Program-made: the position numbers and the translations under genes
Part shown: in pieces, positions 37,601 to 55,034 of the stretch
How positions within the stretch are numbered: position 1 is the stretch's first letter
Layout of the letters: every line of letters begins with the position of its first letter
Notes under the pieces: generated by a model
The model's input: only the letters and a program-made list of their open reading frames with translations
Told to the model about the DNA's origin: nothing
Databases searched by the model: none
Origin: Haemonchus contortus
Lineage: Eukaryota; Nematoda; Chromadorea; Rhabditida; Trichostrongylidae
Direction: 5' to 3'
Assembly: GCA_000469685.2 (NCBI GenBank)
Contig: LS997564.1
Coordinates: 1,340,001 to 1,404,000, forward strand
DNA: 64,000 nt

Positions 37601-39247
37601 ATCGATGATTCGCCGCAGTAAAGCTACATACAGTAGCGCTCAAAAGTCTTCGGTGAAATGGGTCTTCAGCCGTACTTTTCAGTCGTAACTTCTTTCCTAC
37701 TGGATCTAATCATGCGAAGTTTCTATATTTGGAGCGAGGATGTATTGTGAATATCTGCCACTATTAACCTGCAATCTGATCATGTTCCAGATGTTTCAAA
37801 GAGCATGAACTCAAAATCGACTGAAAATACAGATGATGGTCCTTCCAGAATCTCTTTCCTTTTTATTATGTCAAAAGTGTACGAGCGGTAATGCCGATCA
37901 CAACAGATGAGGAAAACGCACATAAGGTGCGAATAAGTGCAGACGTCAACAACTTTACTTTTAGCAAAATCTACTACCGAAACAAACACCTTGCTCTATC
38001 TGTGGATATTGCAGCTTCACAGTCGAATAGTGTTGGGTAGGGTGAAATATGCTCTAGGTAAGCATATCCAAGTTCCGCGCGATTTGGACTACTAAGTAAA
38101 AAGTTATGAACGAAAAAGCGTCAAAGCTTTTCACCGAAGACTTTTGAGCGCTACTGTACGTAACGCAAGGTAACGCACATGTTGTTCGTTTCGCAGAATT
38201 GCGTACGTAATGACACACTGGTGACGCGACCAAGCGGACCTAAGCCAAATAGCCCGATTTCCTCGATCGTAAAACGGTACTCAAATGTTGACGACAGATG
38301 ACCAGAGAATTCGCATAAAAGCATCAGTTACGACACCCATCTGACGTATGTAATAGCCTTTGTGAGGAGCAGAGAAACAGATGGATGGGAAAGCGAACGG
38401 ATCATGCCATGCCACGGTGGTTCGGTCCAGTTTCCCATTTTTCTTTTTACACTGCCGGTGACCGGCTGCTTTCGTAGGTTGCATCAAAACAATATCGACC
38501 TGCTAGATCAACACCGACAACCTGGTTTGGGCTAAGGGGAGAAAGAGCGTCGCGATCGCGCGATCATAGTCAGACTATCAATATCGATTCAGCGTGAGCG
38601 ACGTACCGCCCAATGCGAATCGATAGTGATAGTTTAACTGTGCCGTAGGGGGACGGTACGAAAGTGCGTCCGAGGGTGCGCGGGGCAAACTGCGCGGCGA
38701 AGTTCGTGACGATTTGTGCGACTGCGGCGCCAATTTTCGGGGCACAAACTCGGAGTAGTGTAGTTTAGTAGGGTCAGATGATCCTCCTAATCCACTCTAT
38801 TTCAAATCTGGGCCCCAATGATAGACGTCAAAGTCGTTCAAATCATTACGAACTTCGCCGCGCAATTCGCCGCGCGCAACCTCGGACACACGTTCGTACA
38901 CATACCGCTGTGCCGTATTCTGGGCGGTGACAAAACGCACGTCGGGAATAACTCAAACCCCTGAGAGCCGACGTTTAAACGATTGAAAGCAGTATCTCAA
39001 GAACACCGCCTCCAGGAGTCGGGGCGATGCCATTTATGGTCAGGTTTCAAAACATATTAGTTACAGAAGTAAAATTGGCTTACTAACATCGGAATCATTC
39101 CATGATAATAAGAATAACCATGCAAAAATGTTCTGTCGATAAGTGTCTGAATAAGGAGTGAATAGAATTCAAAGATGTGGGGACGATATGCCGTCTTACC
39201 TTGTCTGTCAGTGGATCTTCAAATCCTACTGGGCTGAGCATTTCCAT
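34681..39247 (-). CDS. SH2 + tyrosine-kinase-fold protein (Fer/SPE-8-like), predicted pseudokinase
   Basis: Eleven exons encode 415 residues with every phase in agreement: 39247-39200, 39146-39088, 36947-36880, 36589-36454, 36367-36265, 35987-35892, 35816-35681, 35420-35260, 35205-35061, 35005-34893 and 34863-34681 (TGA). The layout, a short N terminus, SH2 (about 28-103) and kinase fold (about 130-410), is that of the nematode-expanded Fer/SPE-8 group, many of them sperm-enriched. SH2 marks are YYHGMIP, GDFILRK with the phosphotyrosine-binding Arg, and VKHFVINQ. Kinase marks are PAFLK (candidate VAIK Lys, 165), HRDIAARN (255-262), KWQAPEVL, SDVWSFG and MWEVYNDG. The glycine loop is degenerate (SVEEFVGEL) and the usual KISDFGLS reads KISGLS, losing the metal-binding Asp. 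Phosphotransfer is therefore unlikely and a docking role more probable. A GTCAACAT acceptor lies just before the ATG, consistent with a 5' intron or trans-splicing. Confidence 0.93.
37631..38157. mobile_element. TA-flanked MITE (Tc1/mariner-type ends), copy 2
   Basis: Terminal inverted repeats of 28 identical bases start CAGTAGCGCTCAAAAGTCTT at 37631 and close at 38157, with TA on both sides. It is 527 bases long. It lies in intron 2 of the SH2-kinase gene. The match to 33061-33584 is strong enough to suggest recent activity of the family. Confidence 0.92.
38655..38903. mobile_element. GC-rich foldback MITE, copy 2
   Basis: Left arm has GTGCGTCCGAGGGTGCGCGG and CGGCGAAGTTCGTGACGATT. The right arm is its imperfect complement, ending CGGACACACGTTCGTACAC. 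The ATCATTGGGG-type inner segment matches the copy at 10319-10552. It also lies in intron 2 of the SH2-kinase gene, about 500 bases from the other MITE. Confidence 0.75.
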
Positions 39248-40079
39248 AACGAAATTATGTTGACCTGAATGTACTTAGCCACATGGTTAATGAGCTCTTT
39301 TGTCAACCGCTTGACTCAATCTGAAGTCTTACCTTCGACCCCGTTCTGGTCAGTCGAGATGTGCCACCACCGAAAAGAGATAGCAAAGTGAAATGAGTCA
39401 TACCGGTCTGTAACTGGTGATAAGTTGTTTGTTTACTTAGAATTTGATAGAGTTTTCTAGAATGATATCTTTCTAGAAGAACCTTCAGGAAAATAGTACC
39501 GCACCAATGAGCAGTGGTTTAGAGTAGAGGATTCCTTCTACGATAGTCGGGGGAATGAAGTTTCCAATGTGAAAGTGAATACATGGATCAAAAAAAATGA
39601 AATGAAATGGTATAAGCAACGCCCAAGGTGAAGCGAGCCTTTAATTTGGATTTTGAAAGACCGCGAATACAAAAGAGATTGTTGCCGTGGAGCGCAATAT
39701 TTCCTTGGAGCAGAACTTCCTCACGAGATTTGAGCATCTACAGTCGTCTGGCAGAATAAGGCTGTCTATGACGTCAGAACTAATTTTTTCTTTTATTTGA
39801 CGTTGCGGTTACCTCAAACACTCTCGTTTAGATTTAGTTTCTCAGGTTGTCGTTTTCCTTTTCATAGACGGGTAGAAAGAAGAAAGTAAGTCCAGAAATT
39901 TTAGCTTGTCGTATCTGGGAGGACATCAAGTTACAGGATGGGCCAGAATTATGAATACACTGACATCACATCCACGAAAACGAATAGAAAGCTAATGAAG
40001 CAAACCAATCTCGAAAAAAGTGTTTGTCACTAATTTCTTACCGAAATAGTATATTGAAACTGAGATCTGTTGCTTTCTG

Positions 40080-40800
40080 CTTTCACCCAACCACAGAGAC
40101 GACGATGGACAGCATTGACGGTGGCACGCAGCTGAGGTCATCGAGCTGATCCAGGCTTCTTGCAAAGCATTTTCGAGATCATTTCACTTCTTGTTTGGGC
40201 TAACGAATGCTCTCATCTTAAAGGCTGACCACACTGAGACATCTATGGGATTTAGGTCAGGGCTCCAGAGTGGTCACTGATCGAAGGTTATGAAGTCAGG
40301 GAACCCCTTTTACGGAATTACTAGACAAATTCTGATCTGCAGTCAGGGGCATCATCTTGACAGCATGTCCGGTTTGAATTGCCAAAGTGTCCTACTGCGC
40401 ATGATGAGATCGAACAGCCCTCCAAATCAACTTTCGTTTCTTAATTTGCAAAAATAATCGGTGCTTTTGCTTCGGTGGTGATGCTCGCAAAGGCCATCGC
40501 AGAAAGTCAGTGAGTCTAGCACTGCATCACACCTATTTCCTTCAGCTTCATACTGATTTGATCGTCTTGCTTACTGAGCACTTTTTCACCGTGAATATCT
40601 TTTCGTCGGTGAACAGGAATTCAGTACGATAATTTTTTCGGATGTGCCGGGCAGCTTTTGTGAGCCAAGCTTCCTCTTCTCTTTAGCCTGCTCACTGGGG
40701 AAATCACTTTCTGATCGTACTAATGCCTTGTTATGCAGATGATACTTCACGATTTCGCGCAGAAATCTTCATGAGATATCCATTCATTCAGCCTTTTTAC
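40080..40800 (-). pseudogene. Tc1/mariner-like transposase relic
   Basis: Minus-strand frames give, in order, YRTEFLFTDEKIFTVKK (first catalytic Asp block), QDDAP (second block, usually QDGAP) and PDLNPIDVSVWSAFK, then AWISSMTSAACHRQ. These are transposase landmarks in the right order, separated by stops and frame changes. Inverted ends were not located. It is too decayed to be functional. Confidence 0.75.
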
Positions 40801-42849
40801 TCTCAGCATGAACTTCGCGGCTACCCAAACCTTCGCCCTGCTTCCTAAACACTCCCCCTAAATATAGTCGCAGACCTCTTAGGTTTATTACTCCTATATG
40901 CGATTGTTCCCAACTTTGGAAGAGTCTTGTGATTGAATGTACCACCTGCCTTGTTACGCTAATTCGTCTGAAGATGCAGTAAATGCAAAGCGACCAGTGA
41001 TTCACGGGCTAATGACGCTTACATTATTTTCAAAATCTACCAAAAGTTTAGTAATCAGGATGGTAATAGTGTAATCTACCTTGTGAGATGGAAGAAGGCG
41101 AACAAATTGTTGTGAACTCAGAAAAAATTTACTATGATCGTCAGCTCGCACCGTAATCATAAATTTGGCCTTCCCTGTAGTTCGCGGGCTAGCTGGCTTT
41201 TTATGGAAAAGCTAGCTATCCAGGAAGCAGGCAGTAGAAGCATATCACGGTCACATATCATAAAAATACATTTATTTAGTATCCAAATAAAATATTTGCG
41301 TTATATCAACAATTTTCACTATGTACACAATGGCAACAGCTAAGAGCTGAGCATTCAAATCGTAACAGCCGTCTTCTTATTCCCATCAACATACTAGGAT
41401 AAGATCATACTCAGCATTTTTTGGCTAGCAATGAAAATAGCGTTCATAAGAAGAGAGGCACAGACGCATCTCCAGACGTGATGCGTTCTTTACCTTCCTG
41501 GATCTCCTCTACTTGAACGCTCTCTCGTCTATGCGTTGCCGACAACGACTGCCCAAACGCTGAGTATGACAGCAGCCTTAGACGCTTATTAGTGCTGATG
41601 GGAATCACAACGACATTGAGGAGAGACGAAACTCAAACAAAATTATGACTGTCGAGTGAAATGCAAATACTGGAAAGCTCTAGGATGCTCCTGTAGAACA
41701 GCGGAAAACAAACAATTCCATCATCAATAATGGTACTATCCACTTCGAATTCTACATGAGTTATTTACAGTACGCGGAAGACACAGGAAGAATAACATGG
41801 AAAAAGGTCAATAACTATAGATTAGGAATCATACAACAAATAACATTATCCATAAGGAACTAGTAATCGTAGAATAGCCATCACGAAAAGGAAACATCAA
41901 TCAAATGGACTATCCGGCCAATGAAGTGGACCGGTCACAGCTGAATAATGGACAAAGGGCAGAGGGCACGAAAACAGAGACGTCATGCTATGATATGGGA
42001 TTGTAAACGACGTTCCCGTCAACTCCGAAACTGGTAACACACACTTAATCCTTTTGCGGCGAGGACCCAACGTCTCTCTACCGCGCGAATTCAGCCTACT
42101 TCGCAGACCCCGCCCACTGACCGAGTTTAGTCGCTCAGCAAACGCTACTGAACATCATAATGGAGAGCTAACACAATAAACAATATGAAGGGAAGCACCA
42201 AATGATATACAATTGAGGATCGAATCTTCAGGTGAAATGTGCGATTTTGAGCTGTCTTCAAAACTTCAGGAATAGATTTCTGTGTAGCACTAACATGAAG
42301 TGAATATGGGCATGTGTTCGCTACCGACCTGACGGCACACCATTGGCGAGCACATCGACACGAGAATATTCGACAAATGCCTGGAAACGAGAAGTTCATT
42401 GCTACTCAAAAAGATGGTGCAGCGCTATCAGCACTCTTATAAGGTCTACCGACAGAATCTCGACCAGAGCGGACGAGTCCCCTGCCCTTTCGCCCACCTA
42501 GCCACAGAAAGAATCTAACTTCCTATAGAACTTCCAACGGGAGGCGTGGAAGAATGCTGGCTTGGTCTTGGTCAGCGTCAGCATAAATATGGACATCAAA
42601 TTTGGGAGATTAAGCTCCCAAGCAACTTACAATTCGCAATTTAGTCCAAAATCATTCCCAGGGTCTTCGACAAACGCGCAATAACGCAAAGGTAATTGCT
42701 ATTAGGCGCTTAAACGATGAATATGCGAGAATTGGAAGTTCCTCAGAAGCAAACGTTCAGCGTCGACATCGTCATAGAACCAGGACATTTCCGACAAGTG
42801 AGATGAAGCGTTTAATTTTTTTTCGGATCAAGCTGGAAGGATAGGTAGA

Positions 42850-42960
42850 AACTGTTAGTTCCCTCGTTCCTGTATTCCTTACTTGCTGCTGCACACTGCT
42901 ACATCCCTTCGAGCGCGACGTCTTTCGCCGCGACGCGACAATTTTGTTATTAATGCACCA
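42850..42960. mobile_element. GTAGGAACG-family repeat, partial copy 3
   Basis: CTGTTAGTTCCCTCGTTCCT, TTACTTGCTGCTGC and the CGCCGCGACGCGACAAT end match the right half of the copies at 12091 and 19279. It ends at an 11-C run (42962-42972) and lies just downstream of the last recognised STK32 exon. Confidence 0.5.
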
Positions 42961-43007
42961 ACCCCCCCCCCCTTTTTTCCAGTTTCAACCAAGCAAACTC
43001 CACTCAC

Positions 43008-47813
<4,806 letters not shown>

Positions 47814-50800
47814 ACGCCAACTTCATAGAACGACCTCTACAAGGGCGAAAGTTCATTTTGGTTGAAAAACGCCAAAAATCAATAACCACGACGAAAATAC
47901 TGAAGAAGCAGATGGGAAAATTATTCACGTGGACTACTAAAGTCTAGGACACCGCTTACGAAAGGCTGTATACGAATGACAACGACAAGATCACTCCGAC
48001 AGGATTCAAGTGTGCAAAAATGGAGAGCTTAAGAGGGCTCTGGGCTCCTATCCCTTCAACTGGTATGCTAACGTCATAGCGTTTTGTTATCTCGCCATAC
48101 CATATATTATCAATACATCATTGTGTACAACATATTATCATATTTTATCACTGAAGATTAAAATGGAATTGGACATGTCTGAGTTGATTCATATGCCCCT
48201 CACTGTCGTATAAGTTACCATCAGACTCGGCCACGTGCAAAAGTGAATAAATCATTATCCATTATAACTTATATCACGCCATAATAATATACAAAAAGTA
48301 AATATGACTTCGGACAGACCGCAGACCCTCGGACATAACAGAGCAATCCAAGAGTTTCAAAAAATCTATCGATAAGCCGATATGGGGCGCACACGGTTTA
48401 AAAGCTTGAAGTAAGCCACAAGAAGAAATCGTTTGCGTTTTATAGTATTTAATATTACATGAGACCAATATGTTTTACCATTACTGTAATATGATTACCA
48501 CAGAGTAATGAACTATATGAACTTATTGCCAACTTTATTCGACTCTTTTTTTTTCAGAATTACTTCCCATTCTTAGTACTTCCCCGTATGATATCATTGG
48601 ATTCACATGAATACCAATGAATAAATAAATTTACATTTTAACATATTACATGACAAAAATTGTGACAGTTTACCCTGGATGCCCCCTCACCCTCAGCAAT
48701 AGAACATGTGAGGGCCTTATAATTATGTAGCCAACGTTGAACACAACACAAACAATTCAGAAGTTTAAAGTTGAAGCAAATGGGTTTTATTTTGTATCCT
48801 ATCACATGATACCAATGCTTTGTACCATGTATAATGATAAATTACCTAAACTTATTACCAACTTAGGTAATTCGATTGATTTCCCAAATTTGCTTAGTGA
48901 ACTTTCTATTACCCTATACCACATATATCAGTGGAGGTGCGTTGAGGTTTAGCGTTCAGAAGGATATAAAATAATCACTAAAATATTTAACGAAAACGGG
49001 CATCTATTACAAAATATTCCACCACAAATATTATATGACCAGAACAACTATATTTAATATCGGAAGTCTCAACATCGGAGTAGATTGGGGTGCTCCAAGA
49101 GACCGAGTCATCATTAAACAGTACACGATTCGGGAGTTCAAAGTTATTTTACTGTTACAATTCAAAGGTACCCTATCATAAGAAGGTATTGTTCTTTGCT
49201 TAAGCGGCTCACAAGTTAGAAAACTACCCAGAAGAGCCAAGTTTTTCTTGTTTAAGGACTCCATCCCGCGTCCGGTACCGGTTTAGAAGAAGAAACTACA
49301 TTGTGCAGGTGTGGGCCTCGGATTATGTAGCTCCCCTCTGATGACTTTCCAACGCTAATTTCGATTTACATCGAGAACCGTAGCCTAATGTTATTGCCCA
49401 ACCCCAGAAATCATAGGAATCAGGTTTCTAGGTGATACTCAGCCGTGGAAATGAAAAAAATACCAGAATGAACGTCTAGCAGGTTTATTGGGTCGTTTGG
49501 AGAGTAATTACGATTCTTGAGTGCTGCACAAAAAACACTTTCCCCCATTGAACGAACCCTCACCAGATTTTGTTCGATTACCTTTTGCCATCCTTCTGGC
49601 TTAATTCGAATCAGTCAAGCCCATCTACCAAGCTAGCATTGGTTCAATCCATATTTTCACTTTGGGCCCGCCGTATAAAAAACCAACAAAGCAGTGCTCA
49701 GTCTTTCAGGCTCCATTGTTAAACAGCATTTCTCCAAGGAAATCCACTAAAAGGTTCGTTAGAAGGGCATTCAACGGAAGGATATGATGTGTTGTGATGT
49801 GGCAAATGGAGTTGCTGTAGATGTGGTCGTGTTTGGAGTGAAGCTTTTCAGAGAAAACGGAATTCAGCCATTCTTCCCGCATGTTGACATGGTTGACTAA
49901 GCCTTTCTGTGAAGGAAATGCTTTTCTGCCAAACTAAGACCATTCCAAACATCATGAATCACCAATAGCTTATTTCAGAAACAGCTAAAGTTCAATGTTT
50001 GATACTTGAAGTACTCGAAAGGAAATGTATTCAGTTTTATGGCGTCAAAGCCGTTGAGGTTTAACAATTTCGAAAGTATTTCATTTTTTCAAGATTGCAT
50101 TCACACTTTTCCAAAAAATTTCCAAAAAATGACATAGAAAAGAGCTGGGCAGGGAGGGGGGAGGCCGGCCGTTTTTCCAACGGGCACGTTTTTACTTACG
50201 TTTTTTAGTTCTGATATTTTAAGGATTTCGTTTTTCATACCAATAAAGGGAAGTGGTATGAGTCTAAATTCAAAATAGGAGTAGGATATAGTGGACTAAA
50301 CAAAACAGAGTAACACAAATAAAATGGAATCGATTTAAATGGAATCGATAAGTCGATCAGGAGTAAGCCCCCTTCCCCCCCCCTCCCTCTGTTGAAACTA
50401 CTTGCTTGGAATAGCATTTAGGTCACCTAAGAGAAATCAGTTACTAGAGAGAGAAAAAAAGGAGAGAGAGAGAGAAAAATAGAAAAGGTGAAATTTCTGT
50501 TGTTTTTTTTGGATAAATATCCCATATAGGGAGCAACTGAAAGCAGCTTTACAGAGATAGGATTCTCCCCTAATATAAACTAAATCCACTGCCTTTCTGG
50601 CCGATTTAAAGGCTGCAGGCAGGCATAGGAGTATGAAAGTAACGATTTCAGCATAGTGACCACACGCAGCCGAAGACGAAACTGAATTTGAGAGAGAATA
50701 ATTTTACGATGCGGTTGAGAGATCGTAACTTGTATGTGTAGAGGATTGAAAAAGGGCTGACTGCTCCGTTACTAATCCATCAAACGCCTTCACTTCACAG

Positions 50801-51179
50801 CTTTTTGTTAGACGTGGCACGAATTTCAGGGAAAATCAATTCTTAGGAATGTCTGGAATTTCAGTTGAACTACAATGAGTGGTTGTAATTGTACTTTACT
50901 AAGCACTCACTCCAGAATGAAGTAGAGTAAGGAGCTCCAGAATTTAAATGGTATGAGCTTGTGTCTGGCATTCATGCTTTCTTCAAAGCACATTGCTTAT
51001 CCCACTTGGTTAGCAGGGAACAAAAATTGGCTTCCAGAAGTTACCAACTATATTATCAACTCAAATTTAAGGATTATCGACCATAAAAACCCTTAAACTC
51101 CCCGAAGATGAAAAAAAATCATGTGAAGGGATCAGAATCAGAGAAAACGATCGCTAATCTCTCGAATTAATTGCCAAGG

Positions 51180-51433
51180 TGGTTGTAGTGACAAGTGGCG
51201 CGGTACCACACATATATGGACCAGGTATCGAATCCCAGATAGATACCGGCCTGGGTTCACCAGACTTTTCATCCCTTCAAGGTGGGTTATTCAGAATCAG
51301 AGGGGCCTGAAATGGTAGAAGGACTTGTACATCAGCTGACCATCGCAAGTAATCTATAGGCCACACGTGTAATTCAAACGCCAATGCGATTCCGAATTGA
51401 AGTCGAATACGGAGCACATCCCAAAAGACGAGG
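51180..51433 (+). repeat. SINE-like repeat, near full length
   Basis: Head GGTTGTAGTGACAAGTGGCG and a CAGGTATCGAATCCCAGA B-box-like segment (ATCGAATCC). Then CATCCCTTCAAGGTGGGTTA and the tail TTGTACATCAGCTGACCATC, CCGAATTGAAGTCGAATAC, GGAGCACATCCCA. The spacing of the A- and B-like boxes fits a tRNA-derived SINE. Confidence 0.7.
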
Positions 51434-54400
51434 TTGAATATCGTCAAAAAAACTTTAGCTTTTTCCTATAGATACCCTGAGATATGACCACTCTGGGCCC
51501 ATAAATCCAAATATATTATTCGTTACCGAAATATTTACTTAGCAGTCGTAAATAATTAGACATAACTATATGTATATGCTAATGATCTAATTACATCATA
51601 TGAATTATCAATAAAATAAATTCATTACACGAGTCGGCTCATGATTACTTGAAACAATAAAAAATCGAACCTAAAAAGAAAACTTTCAGTAAAATTGCAA
51701 AGCAAAAAAGTAAAACCGAATAAAATGATATAGAAAATTATGAAAGAAAGACGGTCAGGTTCTTTACAATACAGAATTTCTCACTAATTCGGTCCTTCCC
51801 ATAGAAAATGTTAGTAGTGCAAAAATTCTTGCGTGAACCATTTGTCTCTAGGATATAGTACCCTGCATTTGTCTTCTATGAGCATTCATAAAAGCGACTA
51901 ATAGCCTGTCCAATGAGTTCCGAAAAGACCATGGATCAAGGCTGTAGTCCTTTTTGCCTCTACGGGGAGGTCTAATCTGATTTGGATAGAATAATGAAGA
52001 GGTAATAGAGTTGGACAAGCATCGTAGGATAACAAGGGGATGTTTGAGGAGTCAACACGAATCGCCCATCCCTACTACTCCGGTGAATGCCCAGTAAGAA
52101 TTCGAGTAGTCTCACTAGACGTGTCCCAACCCCTCTTCTCAGCCTAACCAAGCGTAAACCATATGCCATCCAAGTTCCAGGTTTTCTTCAGTTTCAGGAT
52201 CGATATTATTCTTTTATTTCTGGGAATTCCGCCACCAATCACTTATGAGAAGGCTCTGTCTTGTTAAGGCCTTTAACCAAATTTCCAATTACCAGAAATT
52301 TGTGAGACGCTACCTCCCTCTTTCCCTCCACTACTTTGTCAAGACCAATTTCTTTTCCTAAATCGACTTATATTGCGACAAAATCAGGTTATGGACTGGA
52401 AGTACTGGTAGGTAAGGAACCAAACTTCAAAGGAAAAGCTCTCGGGATTGATCAATTCCATTCGGGGAGTGCTCACGCATACGATTTTCATTCGGAATAG
52501 CAATAGGGCTCAAATGCGTATTCCGCCTACAAAATGGCTCGGAGAGTTAAGGGATGTCTAGGGGCAAATTTGACACCAGTTATCTGAACTCTGAAAGTAT
52601 ATACAGCCCAGTTGGCCTAGGCGGATTTTGAGGATTAGATCAGGTGGACGGTAATGACGCAGTGACGTCACTTCTTACTATCTCTTTTGTCCAAAATGAA
52701 AAAAGTGATAATTAAAAGATAAAAAGCGATAAATAGATTAGCTGAAACAAGGATATATAACGTATAGAGTGCTAACAGCAAAAGCAAAGTCGTCATAATG
52801 GTATAAAATGCCCAAGACAGAACTGCCCAGTCAAGGAGGTAATGGTTGATTATTAGAGAGAAGTGTTTGCGGAGTATAGAGAACATTTGTATAGCATCGA
52901 GAACAAAAAAGAAAGAATGATGTAAAACATCAGTGACTAATCAATGATACTCCAGGTTCGTAACGAAAGATAGAATAATGTGAAGAAAAAGCTTGCACAG
53001 GCAAGGTAGGGATGGTACCGCTACTGGAAGTGCCCCCTATCAAATTTGAATACCATAGATCGCTCTTACCCCGTGTCCGCAGCCTCCGACCCTATCAGGA
53101 TAGAACTTAGAGCTCTGGCTATTTTGAAATGCAGCTGTATTGTGCTTGCTACTATGAATTCCCGCAATTCGCCAATCTGATTTGAAATGGTACTCAACCT
53201 TTTTTCTGAAGTTTTAGGGTATTTCTAGTCATGATGCAGCCCCGAGGAACGTAATTATGATCAATTCATCCCTTCCATTCACATTCCACATTACATTATA
53301 CGTCCATTCCCCACCGCTTCCCCTGTGTCATCAAAAGAAAAGTTTCAGCGGAAAGGACCAAAGGAGGAAAACCTTCAAAAATGAAAATTTGCAAAAAAAG
53401 GTGTTCATTACGATGTACCTAGGTGTTTTGCTTAACGGAACTGATCGCTGATTGACCAGCAAGTCCGTAGAAGCTAATAAAATTCAAGAAATAGTTCCAG
53501 TAAGGGAGTAACTCACGACTGGAATGTTCTGTCAGAAAAAAAGGCTAAAAAACTTGTTTGTAGGTTAAAGAAAAATTGTTTTTGTGAAGTCACGCTAAAG
53601 AAGCCATTCGTAGAAGTGTGCCTCTACATTTTCCCACAAAAAAATCCGCAGCTTCCTCAACAGTAAGAAGGAATAGAGTAAGTGGTAGAACTCTTCAGAT
53701 GACTTGTAGGTGACTTATACTGAAGGTCATTATGACGGGATCTTTTGCCTTGATTGAACAGTAGGTAAAAGTAAGTATGTCCGCCTCTTGATGGACTCTT
53801 GGCGTCAAATACATATCTTGCAGAGCCGCGATACTTTAGCCCAATAAAAGCTGTAACACATTGGTTGAGGCCCTACAAAACCCAGCGGTTAGAATGTTTA
53901 TAGGCAGTTTTCAAAGCCATTGCCTTGTCTCCTGCTAGAGCTAGCACATGGAGCACATAAGCACAAAATTTTTCCAACGAGGTCCGGCATGACGAGCAAA
54001 TGGTAACTACTCAATCAGACATCCATAAATTCCAATGAAAACACAGCGCAGTGCATGTTTGTACAATGAACAGAGAGGGAAATATGTTTTCCCTGTAACC
54101 ACTGGCCTGATTTTCAGCATTCAGTCAATCAAGCCTTCCGTTTCACCGTCTCGGCTAATCGACTCCATCTGGATGGATAAAAACACCAAGTTGGACAATG
54201 GCTAGCTTTGCATCAGGCATTGATTGCGCCTACAACCCAACCGAAATTCGTCGCTAACATTTTATGGGGCTCAAAAAGCATGGCGGGCCCCAGGGATACT
54301 GTCTACGCCATGCATTCCGACAGACCATAACTAAATACTTGTAATTGGCCCAAATGGTCATGGCAGCGATGCCTTATACAGGAGAAAATGGGTCGACAAC

Positions 54401-55034
54401 TAACAAAAACAGTTGGTTCCGCGACTGCCCTGGTGTGACGCTAGGAAAAAGCAGCCGAGGAAGAACTGTGGCCGAGTTGATCCGCTGAAGTTTGATTGAT
54501 GAGACTGCTCAACTTATTTGCATACCCACTTCCGTTGCGATTGTGCGTACCTTGTGTGCAAAGATAATTAAATAAACAAATAAACAAATGAATTAGTGAG
54601 TACCCCGAATTTCTCGAGAAGATTGTTCACAGAAAAGCAGAAATGCATCAGTGAAATAATGCAATATTTGATATTCCCACTCCCACACCGATGTTCGCCC
54701 AATCCACTTCCACCTCCTTCTTTGACAGTGTTTTCGCCAGCTTGGTCGACCTCTTGCATTTCCCTTATTTTTGAATAGCACTTTGAAAAAAACATGATAA
54801 AGTGACGAGAACGCCAGGTTTCGTTCAACCAATCCACAGAACCAGAACTATTCATCTCAACTGACCCTTGAGCTCCTACAAATTCACCATTATGTGACAG
54901 ATTTGCTTGGTAAGGTAATACTCCTGGTAACACCCATCAATCTTTGTATGATACTTCATGAGCCATCTTCACATTCAAAAACCTCTGCGATATTGACGGA
55001 GATAAACGCACAAATGCATGCTAGAGTCATCTGG

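Noticed and set aside
42145..42399. Possible last STK32 exon (84-codon minus frame with a C-terminal hydrophobic segment)
   Set aside because: No similarity to the STK32 tail and no in-phase acceptor I could justify after 43008.
42720..42810. Possible STK32 terminal exon ending NFQFSHIHRLSA
   Set aside because: Protein-like, but a TGA lies between the only good acceptor and the open part in that frame.
52668..52886. Hydrophobic 72-codon minus frame resembling a membrane protein
   Set aside because: Hydrophobicity is what AT-rich random sequence yields in this frame; no start, splice or family evidence.
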